The position numbers and the translations under genes were made by a program. This document shows positions 32,967-38,665 of a stretch of DNA of 38,665 nt, piece after piece (position 1 is the first letter of the stretch; the number at the start of each line of letters is the position of its first letter). This DNA is from Gemmatimonadales bacterium (lineage in GTDB: Bacteria; Gemmatimonadota; Gemmatimonadetes; Longimicrobiales; Gaopeijiaceae): positions 1 through 38,665 of the forward strand of contig REBP01000115.1 in the NCBI GenBank assembly GCA_007692665.1. Direction: 5' to 3'. The notes below the pieces were generated by a model. The model worked only from the letters and a program-made list of their open reading frames with translations. It did no database searches and was not told the origin of the DNA.

Positions 32967-33626
32967 GTGGCACCGAGAGAACGAAAGGCCGACCGGGCTC
33001 TGAGGGCCGACCGCATCTACCGGATTCTGGAGACGGAATACCCTGATGCGCACTGCGCGCTCCATCACCGGAATCCCTACGAACTGACAGTGGCGACCAT
33101 CCTGTCGGCGCAGTGCACTGATGAGCGCGTCAACATGGTGACACCCTCGCTCTTCGATGCGTTTCCGGACCCCCAATCGCTGGCGCAGGCCCGACAGCAC
33201 GACGTGGAGGAACTGGTCCGGTCGACCGGATTCTTCAGAAACAAGGCGAAAAACCTCATCGGCATGGCCGACGCGGTCATGGATCGCCACGACGGGGTCA
33301 TTCCGAACACGATGGAGGCACTGGTTTCACTTCCCGGGGTGGGTCGGAAGACGGCAAACGTGGTTCTGGGAAACGCCTTCGACATCGATCACGGCATCGT
33401 TGTGGACACTCATGTGAAGCGTCTCTCGAAGCGGCTGGGATTCACTCGGCAGACGGACCCGGTGAAAGTCGAGACCGACCTCGTTAAGATTTTCCCCCGG
33501 GAGCGGTGGACGATGCTCTCACACCTCCTGATCTTCCACGGCCGGAAGACCTGCGTCGCCCGGAAACCCCGGTGCGCAGACTGTTGCGTGGCCCATTTGT
33601 GCCCCTCGGCGGATCTGCCTGGGTGA
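32967..33626 (+). CDS. nth: Endonuclease III (DNA glycosylase/AP lyase)
   Basis: This is a base-excision repair enzyme that removes oxidised pyrimidines and nicks abasic sites. The helix-hairpin-helix motif is LPGVGRKTANVV with catalytic Lys128, and catalytic Asp147 lies in VVDTHVKRL. The 4Fe-4S cluster loop is complete: Cys196-x6-Cys203-x2-Cys206-x5-Cys212. Length (219) is normal. GTG 32967 is used because the family N-terminus starts about 15 residues later and no better upstream codon exists; the ribosome site is weak. It is the last gene of the glycyl-tRNA synthetase run. Confidence 0.95.
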   Translation: MAPRERKADRALRADRIYRILETEYPDAHCALHHRNPYELTVATILSAQCTDERVNMVTPSLFDAFPDPQSLAQARQHDVEELVRSTGFFRNKAKNLIGMADAVMDRHDGVIPNTMEALVSLPGVGRKTANVVLGNAFDIDHGIVVDTHVKRLSKRLGFTRQTDPVKVETDLVKIFPRERWTMLSHLLIFHGRKTCVARKPRCADCCVAHLCPSADLPG

Positions 33627-33628
33627 AC

Positions 33629-33648
33629 GCCCGCCGGCGACGGCGGGC
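33629..33648 (+). terminator. Possible hairpin after nth
   Basis: GCCCGCC (33629-33635) and GGCGGGC (33642-33648) can pair across a 6-base loop, starting 3 bases after the nth stop. There is no T tract, so it may be only a transcript-stabilising hairpin or chance. Confidence 0.3.
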
Positions 33649-33697
33649 CGAGCAGGGGGAGCGCGTCCTGGCGAACCGGGGGGTGCCCACCCGCCTC

Positions 33698-33721
33698 AGG
33701 GCTGTTCTACCTGGCTGTTGG
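33698..33721 (+). repeat. Left terminal inverted repeat of the IS
   Basis: The 24 bases include GGGCTGTT and CCTGGCTGTTGG. They pair with the right end at 21 of 24 positions. The first base is A instead of G. Confidence 0.75.
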
Positions 33722-33762
33722 GGAAGCATTCCTCCGGTTGCAGGCACCGGTGGTCATCACCG

Positions 33763-33789
33763 TTCAGGATGTTAAGGATGTTCAGGATG
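33763..33789 (+). repeat. Three tandem 9-base units
   Basis: TTCAGGATG, TTAAGGATG and TTCAGGATG follow each other with one substitution in the middle copy. They lie inside the left part of the IS, outside the transposase gene. Confidence 0.9.
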
Positions 33790-33979
33790 GCCCGGTTGAA
33801 ATGACCCATCCTGGGTGGGTGGCGAGCCCGGGCTCGAAACCATTGGCGAGGAGAGGCCCCCGCGGCCACTCCCGGCCGGATTCGATCCGGAGGGGTGAGA
33901 CGGTCCTGGTGGGAGGGGCCTCGCCCGGGAAGGCGACCGAAGCCAGGGCCCTCGCACCCAACCACTTTCCGAGCCACTT

Positions 33980-34930
33980 TCACCACCTCGGCAGCACGAA
34001 TCCCGACTGCGCCTGCACCAAAGTCGGTGGGCAGGCTCCACGATACGGTGGTTCCCGGACAGTTCGCCACTCCAGGTAATTGGGCAGGTAGCGTCTGGAG
34101 ACCCCGTGGAACGGAGCGAGCCAGGCGCGGAGCCCAAGGCCGATCTCTCTTGCCCGGACTGCACGAGCTTCCTCAATGGGATCAGCAGGGTTCGGCCGCC
34201 AGAGCCACCCGCCTCGTGCCGAGGCCTCCCGGAAGGCCGCATGGCGACAGCTTCCCCCGACCAGCGTGCCACCGGGGGCGATGGACCTCCGGAGAAAAGG
34301 GGATATCGACCCCCAGTCGGGAAAGCGCCTGGACCCAGCGACGATACCCAGTTCGATCCGTTGGCGCTCGGGACCTTCGGGCCGCGGCCACGGGTGCATC
34401 GGTGGGGGCGGAGTTCTCGCTTCTGCCGGGCGCCTTCTGTCCACGCCGACGAGAGTCACGATCCACGGGTAGGATGCGCCCGACGAAAGAGTGCCTTTCG
34501 CGCCGCATCCCGCAACCCGCAGCCGCGAAAGAAACACCCCTGCATCCTTTGCAAGGTGCCGGCTGCGAGCGACTCGACTCGTTTCAAGGATTCGGTGGCG
34601 CCAACGGAAGGAAGTCCGAAGTGCGATTCCCGCGTGTCGAGCGGCAGCTCTCAGGGTGAGACGCTCCTCCATGGCTTCCAGGTATCGGGTCCATGCATCG
34701 AGTCGACGACAACGGGCAAGGACGGTTCCCGTCAGGTCGCTGAAGGTTCGCCGGCACCCGGTGCATCGGTACCGACGGCGCCCGGAGAAGCTGCCCCAAC
34801 CCTGGACCCTTGGACACGCACACCGGGGGCATGGCGGCTTTGCCGTCGCATGATGCGTGGCTTTCGCCAGCACAACGGCAAGATCCCTGTGGAGGCGGGC
34901 CGTCGAATTTCGGGGACGTGTCTCGTTCAT
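33980..34930 (-). pseudogene. Degenerate IS1595-family transposase
   Basis: The N-terminal part fits the family well: a zinc ribbon (CPRC...YRCTGCRRTFSDLTGTVLA) followed by a helix-turn-helix (LTLRAAARHAGIALRTSFRWRHRIL). The C-terminus matches the family ending (LRAWLAPFHGVSRRYLPNYLEWR). In between, the expected first acidic motif (ADE-type) reads KDAG, and the DG of the second catalytic motif reads GG. The frame has no stop, but GC-rich DNA keeps frames open by chance. It is therefore called a probable dead transposase. ATG 34930 is used; the open frame extends to 34981, inside the right terminal repeat. Long frames on the opposite strand here are shadows. Confidence 0.7.
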
Positions 34931-34977
34931 CCCGAACCCTGCGTTCCGGCCCCGGGCGAGCGAATGGGTGGAGAGGA

Positions 34978-35001
34978 CCAACAGCCAGGCACAACAGCCC
35001 C
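34978..35001 (-). repeat. Right terminal inverted repeat of the IS
   Basis: Read on the minus strand it starts GGGGCTGTTGTGCC and continues TGGCTGTTGG. It matches the left end at 21 of 24 positions. Confidence 0.75.
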
Positions 35002-35110
35002 GATTCGGGATGAGCTGGTGACGCTGCAGCAGGGGCGACGGGGAGGTGGGGGCGCACGCCGGACTTGCGGCTGCGCAGTGCTGAAGGGAACTTCATGGTC
35101 TGGTCTTTCT

Positions 35111-35140
35111 TTCCTGTTCTCCCACTTCCTGTTCTCCCAC
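35111..35140 (+). repeat. Two identical 15-base units before the HD-domain gene
   Basis: TTCCTGTTCTCCCAC occurs twice in direct succession (35111-35125 and 35126-35140), ending 13 bases before the ATG of the HD gene. It lies outside the IS. No function is known. Confidence 0.9.
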
Positions 35141-35153
35141 CAGGTCACGCCGA

Positions 35154-35729
35154 ATGCCCCCACCCGCCCGCGATGATGCAGTGGCCCTGATGGAAGCCTG
35201 GGTGGAGAGCCCCGGGCTCCGGACCCACATGCTGGCGGTGGAGGCGGCGGTGCGGCACTACGCAGTGCTCGATGGAGCTGACCCGGAGGTGTGGGGCCTC
35301 GCCGGACTCCTCCATGACCTCGACTGGGAACGTTTCCCCGATAAGCATCCCAACCATGCGGTGCGGCTGCTTCGCGAGCAGGGATACCCGGAAGAGATCG
35401 TTCATGCCATCGAGGCGCATCGGCCCGAGTTTACCGGCGTCGAACCCGAGACGAGGCTCGACCGCGTGCTTTTCGCCTGCGATGAGCTTTCCGGTCTTGT
35501 CGTGGCGTGCTGTCTTGTGCGGCCCAGTGGGATCGATGACCTCGCACCCCGATCGGTCGTCAAGAAGCTCAAGGACCGGGCCTTCGCTGCGGGGGTCAGC
35601 CGCGCCGAGGTGAACCGCGGGTTCGAGCTTGTCGGGCTGGAGCGAAACGCCCATATCCAGAACGTGATCGACGGGCTGCGGGCACGGGGCGAACTCCTTG
35701 GAATTCGGGGGGTGGACGTTGGCAACTGA
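35154..35729 (+). CDS. HD-domain phosphohydrolase-type protein
   Basis: This 191-residue protein carries an HD domain: His25 in RTHMLAVEAAV, the His54-Asp55 pair in GLLHDLDWERFPDKHPNHA, His residues in EAHRPEF, and Asp in LDRVLFACDELSG. This metal-binding set is common to HD hydrolases that act on nucleotides or phosphate esters; the substrate is unknown. No membrane span is seen. The tryptophanase start lies within its last codons, so the two are probably cotranscribed. The ribosome site is weak, and the ATG is chosen because the sequence before it holds the 15-base repeats and the IS. Confidence 0.82.
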   Translation: MPPPARDDAVALMEAWVESPGLRTHMLAVEAAVRHYAVLDGADPEVWGLAGLLHDLDWERFPDKHPNHAVRLLREQGYPEEIVHAIEAHRPEFTGVEPETRLDRVLFACDELSGLVVACCLVRPSGIDDLAPRSVVKKLKDRAFAAGVSRAEVNRGFELVGLERNAHIQNVIDGLRARGELLGIRGVDVGN

Positions 35730-37116
35730 ACGGCGGAGCATCATCGAACCCTTTCGCATCCGGTCCGTCGAGCCGATCCGGATGACGACACGCGTGGAGC
35801 GACGACGACTCCTGGAGGAGGCGGGCTTCAACGTCTTCCTCCTGCATTCCGAAGACGTGCTGCTGGACTTTCTCACGGATTCCGGTACCTCTGCCATGAG
35901 CGCAGCCCAGTGGGCCGGCATGCAGCGGGGGGATGAATCGTACGCCGGGAGCCCTTCCTACTACCGCTTCGAGTCGGCAGTGCAGGAGATCTTCGGCTTC
36001 GAGCACGTCATCCCCACCCACCAGGGTCGTGCTGCCGAGCGCATCCTGTTCACCACCACCTGTCGGCCGGATGATGTCGTCCCCTCCAACACCCACTTCG
36101 ACACGACGCGAGCCAACGTGGAAGCCGTCGGAGCGCGAGCCGTTGACCTCCCTTGCCCGGAGGGTCTGAAGCCGGCCGAATCGCATCCCTTCAAGGGCAA
36201 CATGGACGTGGACCGGCTTGAGGCCCTCTTCAGGGACGAGGGCTCGGATCGGATTCCGCTGGTCATGCTCACGGTGACCAACAACTCCGGGGGAGGTCAG
36301 CCCGTCTCGATGGAAAACGTGAGGGCCGTCGCCGAAGTCTGCCGCCGACACGGGACGCCGCTCTTCATCGATGCCTGCCGCTTCGCGGAGAACGCGTACT
36401 TCATCCGGCTGAGGGAGCCCGGTTACGAGAACACCAGCGTCCGCGTCATCGCTCGGGAGATGTTCGATCTCGCGGACGGCTGCACGATGTCGGCGAAGAA
36501 GGACGGTCTGGCCAACATCGGGGGATTCCTTGCCCTTCGCGACCCCGAACTGGCCCGGAGCCAGCGCAACCTTCTCATCCTCACCGAGGGCTTTCCCACC
36601 TACGGGGGGCTGGCGGGTCGGGATCTCGAGGCTATCGCCATCGGCCTCGAGGAGGTCCTCCAGGAAGACTACCTCGACTACCGCCTGGCATCCGTCCGCT
36701 ACCTGGGAGAGAGGATCGCCGCCGGGGGTGTCCCCATCATGCAGCCTCCGGGCGGGCATGCCGTCTACATCGACGCCGCAGCCCTGCTCCCCCACGTGCC
36801 TCCGGTTGAATTCCCCGGACAGACGGTGGTGGCCGAACTGTACCTGGAGGGGGGCATCCGGGGTGTCGAAGTGGGAAGCGTCATGTTCGGTCGCCATAAC
36901 GCGGAAACGGGGGAGGAGGAGCCTGCGCGCATGGAGCTCGTCCGCCTTGCACTCCCCCGCCGGGTCTACACGCAGAGCCATGTGGATTACGCCGTGGAGT
37001 CGATCCTGGCATTTGCCGGGCGGCGCGAGAACGTGGGCGGATTTCGCTTTTCCGAGCAACAGCCGGTCCTCCGGCACTTTACGGCGCGGTTTGCACCCCT
37101 CTACGACCTGGGCTGA
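35719..37116 (+). CDS. tnaA: Tryptophanase (tryptophan indole-lyase)
   Basis: This PLP enzyme splits L-tryptophan into indole, pyruvate and ammonia. The N-terminus EPFRIRSVEPIRMTTRVER aligns with the family, and the cofactor lysine is Lys261 in MSAKKDG. It can be told from its twin, tyrosine phenol-lyase, by three sites. Asp128 in FDTT is the tryptophanase choice where the lyase has Thr. Val385 in VEVGS is hydrophobic where the lyase has Arg. His453 in RHFTARF replaces the lyase's Phe. The length, 465 residues, is normal. The start is TTG 35719 with a G-rich stretch just upstream; TTG 35698 is also in frame. It overlaps the HD gene end by 11 bases. A hairpin at 37153 may end transcription. 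Confidence 0.92.
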   Translation: MATERRSIIEPFRIRSVEPIRMTTRVERRRLLEEAGFNVFLLHSEDVLLDFLTDSGTSAMSAAQWAGMQRGDESYAGSPSYYRFESAVQEIFGFEHVIPTHQGRAAERILFTTTCRPDDVVPSNTHFDTTRANVEAVGARAVDLPCPEGLKPAESHPFKGNMDVDRLEALFRDEGSDRIPLVMLTVTNNSGGGQPVSMENVRAVAEVCRRHGTPLFIDACRFAENAYFIRLREPGYENTSVRVIAREMFDLADGCTMSAKKDGLANIGGFLALRDPELARSQRNLLILTEGFPTYGGLAGRDLEAIAIGLEEVLQEDYLDYRLASVRYLGERIAAGGVPIMQPPGGHAVYIDAAALLPHVPPVEFPGQTVVAELYLEGGIRGVEVGSVMFGRHNAETGEEEPARMELVRLALPRRVYTQSHVDYAVESILAFAGRRENVGGFRFSEQQPVLRHFTARFAPLYDLG

Positions 37117-37152
37117 CGCCGAGGGGAAGCGCAGGGTCCCCATGGGACCGAC

Positions 37153-37200
37153 GGCTCCGCGACCACCGCTCCCGGAGTGGCGGACGGAGCCTTGATTTCG
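37153..37200 (+). terminator. Probable terminator after tryptophanase
   Basis: GGCTCCG (37153-37159) pairs exactly with CGGAGCC (37185-37191), with additional partial pairing inside the loop, and is followed by TTGATTTC. It lies 36 bases after the tryptophanase stop. The T run is short. Confidence 0.5.
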
Positions 37201-37335
37201 ACCCCGATCCTCCCGAGTTTACCGGGACTGCAGCGCCGGTAGTGCCCGGGTCCCATTTCCTTCCCCCGTGGCAGTCTCACGGGCCGATGATCCCCCTTCG
37301 GGTTCGCCGGCGCCCAACAGGCAGGAGTTCCACCA

Positions 37336-37446
37336 ATGACGACGGTAACGTGGATCACCATGATCGCCATCCTCGGCTTTGTCTGGGGCGGATTCGCACT
37401 GGCCGTCACGACTGCGATCCGGAGCGAGGCGGGCAAGAAGGAGTGA
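37336..37446 (+). CDS. MetS-like small membrane protein (NSS transporter small subunit)
   Basis: This 36-residue protein has a strong AGGAG ribosome site 8 bases upstream. Its pattern is a short start, a hydrophobic helix with WITMIAILGFVWGGFALAVTTAI, and a short charged tail RSEAGKKE. The FVWGGF core is the hallmark of the MetS/MaAIMP small subunits that accompany some methionine/alanine NSS importers. It should form one inner-membrane helix. Such genes normally sit beside their transporter, whereas here the only NSS gene seen (29515) is 6.3 kb upstream and tryptophanase is the nearest upstream gene. It is too short for many gene finders. Confidence 0.7.
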   Translation: MTTVTWITMIAILGFVWGGFALAVTTAIRSEAGKKE

Positions 37447-37454
37447 CGGCTCCG

Positions 37455-37566
37455 GACTTCACGGCGTCTCCGGTCTTCACGGCGGCCCCGGTCTCCTTCG
37501 CGACCCCGGTCTCCTCCGCAACACCGATTTCTTGTGCGACCCCGGTTCTCTTCGCGATTCCGCCTG
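37455..37566 (+). repeat. Degenerate 18-base tandem repeat
   Basis: About six copies of an approximately 18-base unit (versions of CCCCGGTCTCCTTCGCGA) lie between the MetS-like gene and carB. In the plus frame they would read as (A/T)PV-x-F/S-x; in the minus frame as TGVAKE-like units. Neither frame has a credible start, so the repeat is treated as non-coding. Confidence 0.6.
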
Positions 37567-37689
37567 CCCTCGGGGGACATTGTGATTCGCAGAGCCTTGT
37601 TTCGCCCGCTGCCCGGGATTTCTCCCGGCGCCGGGCGTTTTTCACGCTCGCTGCCCCGGTTCGGGCGGCCCTGACACAGGTGAACTGAC

Positions 37690-38665
37690 GTGCCCCGACG
37701 CGACGATCTCGAATCCATCCTGATTCTCGGCTCCGGCCCCATCATCATCGGCCAGGCGTGCGAGTTCGACTATTCGGGAACCCAGGCGGTAAGGGCGCTC
37801 AAGGAAGAGGGGTACCGGGTGATCCTGGTGAACTCGAATCCCGCCACCATCATGACGGATCCGGAGCTTGCGGATCAGACCTACATCGAGCCCCTCACCG
37901 CCGAGTGGGTGGCCCGGGTCATCGAGAAGGAGCGCCCCGACGCCCTCCTCCCGACCATGGGCGGGCAGACAGCGCTCACCATTGCCATGGAACTGTCGGA
38001 GAACGGCACGCTCGAGCGGTTCGGGGTGGAACTCATCGGAGCGAATGCGGAGTCGATTCAGATGGCCGAGGACCGCGAGGATTTCGCGAAGGCCATGGCC
38101 CGCATCGGCCTCGAGGTGCCCACCGGCGGATTCGCGCACACGCTGGAAGAAGCCCTCACCATCGTGGAGGAGACCGGCTACCCTTCCATCGTCCGACCTT
38201 CCTTCACCATGGGCGGGACCGGGGGGGGGATTGCCTACAACCGCCAGGAGTTCGAAGTGGCGGTGAAGAGGGGGCTCGACGCTTCGCCCACCACCGAAGT
38301 CCTCATCGACCGCTCGGTCATCGGGTGGAAGGAGTACGAGCTCGAGGTGGTCCGGGACGGCGACGACAACGTCATCATCGTCTGCTCCATCGAGAACTTC
38401 GATGCCATGGGCGTGCACACCGGCGACTCCATCACGGTGGCCCCGGCCCAGACGCTGAGCGATGTCGAGTACCAGAAGATGCGGGACGCCGCCATCGCCA
38501 TCATCCGCGAGATCGGGGTGGAGGCCGGGGGGTGCAACATCCAGTTCGCCGTGAGCCCCGAGACGGGGGAGCTCCTGGTCATCGAGATGAACCCGAGGGT
38601 CTCGCGCTCCTCGGCGCTGGCCTCCAAGGCCACCGGGTTCCCCATCGCCCGGGTGGGGGCCAAGC
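37690..38665 (+). CDS. carB: Carbamoyl-phosphate synthase large subunit (5' part, cut by window end)
   Basis: This enzyme makes carbamoyl phosphate for pyrimidine and arginine synthesis, using glutamine-derived ammonia. The first 325 residues are present: [42 protein letters not shown], the ATP-grasp region [15 protein letters not shown], and [17 protein letters not shown]. All are typical of the carboxyphosphate-forming half. The GTG start follows AGGTGA by 7 bases. The frame is still open at the last base, so the gene is cut by the window, not broken. No carA gene is seen upstream in this window. Confidence 0.96.
   Translation, partial: MPRRDDLESILILGSGPIIIGQACEFDYSGTQAVRALKEEGYRVILVNSNPATIMTDPELADQTYIEPLTAEWVARVIEKERPDALLPTMGGQTALTIAMELSENGTLERFGVELIGANAESIQMAEDREDFAKAMARIGLEVPTGGFAHTLEEALTIVEETGYPSIVRPSFTMGGTGGGIAYNRQEFEVAVKRGLDASPTTEVLIDRSVIGWKEYELEVVRDGDDNVIIVCSIENFDAMGVHTGDSITVAPAQTLSDVEYQKMRDAAIAIIREIGVEAGGCNIQFAVSPETGELLVIEMNPRVSRSSALASKATGFPIARVGAK

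Larger units (their letters stand above)
33698..35001 (-). mobile_element. Decayed insertion sequence, IS1595-like
   Basis: The 1304-base element is defined by 24-base terminal inverted repeats that match at 21 positions (33698-33721 against 34978-35001), with an outer end reading GGGGCTGTT on the right. That start is typical of IS1016/IS1595-type elements. It encodes one transposase on the minus strand that seems to have lost catalytic residues. The 8 bases outside each end do not match, so no target duplication remains. The base composition is less GC-rich than the neighbours. Confidence 0.75.

Noticed and set aside
34106-35176. Plus-strand gene inside the IS
   Set aside because: It runs antisense to the transposase zinc ribbon, helix-turn-helix and C-terminal signature, and has no recognised domain.
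35719-37116. Tyrosine phenol-lyase
   Set aside because: The Thr, Arg and Phe that define the phenol-lyase are replaced by the tryptophanase-type Asp128, Val385 and His453.

Overview
This is a GC-rich window with tightly packed genes, short gaps, several 4-base stop/start overlaps and many GTG or TTG starts. The cell is Gram-negative: it carries a Kdo transferase for lipopolysaccharide, several lipoproteins and exported peptidases. The mix of an exported S9 peptidase, paired M16 peptidases, a dimeric glycyl-tRNA synthetase and many secreted unknowns suggests Gemmatimonadota or a close relative. That placement is inference from gene content; no marker RNA is present. No rRNA, tRNA or CRISPR array was found.

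Layout. 1-1981: a 46-base C run, then an exported TPR protein with a Cys-rich tail. 2009-7702 (minus): a six-gene run read from right to left, namely two lipoproteins, a methyltransferase, a Kdo transferase fused to a DUF1499 domain, a universal stress protein and an aldo/keto reductase. 7853-9688 (plus): a one-span membrane protein with a GYF-like head. 9635-11728 (minus): a membrane glycosyltransferase fused to a methyltransferase. 11910-12932 (plus): an exported protein with nine 24-base repeats. 12933-16570 (minus): a coupled pair of M16 peptidase subunits, one with and one without the zinc motif. 16828-17640: an SRAP/YedK DNA-repair protein. 17855-20188: an S9 peptidase with a clear promoter and terminator. 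20297-25110: a diguanylate cyclase-receiver protein coupled to a divergent class A penicillin-binding protein. 25082-27850 (minus): an NfuA-type Fe-S protein, a cyanophycinase-like lipoprotein and an RlmI-like methyltransferase.

28184-33626 (plus) is a probable operon of glycyl-tRNA synthetase, a sodium:amino-acid (NSS) symporter, a zincin-like metalloprotein, an unknown protein and endonuclease III. 33698-35001 is a decayed IS1595-type element with recognisable inverted ends. 35154-37116 holds an HD-domain protein and a tryptophanase. A 36-residue one-span protein resembling MetS (the small subunit of some NSS transporters) follows at 37336, and the window ends inside carB.

Points most worth following: a possible tryptophan-uptake/indole module (NSS transporter, tryptophanase, MetS-like peptide); the kdtA-DUF1499 and glycosyltransferase-methyltransferase fusions; coupling of a cyclic-di-GMP enzyme to a PBP whose glycosyltransferase domain lacks a key Glu; a probable CTG start on the RlmI-like gene; and a sliding-clamp-like tail on the SRAP protein.
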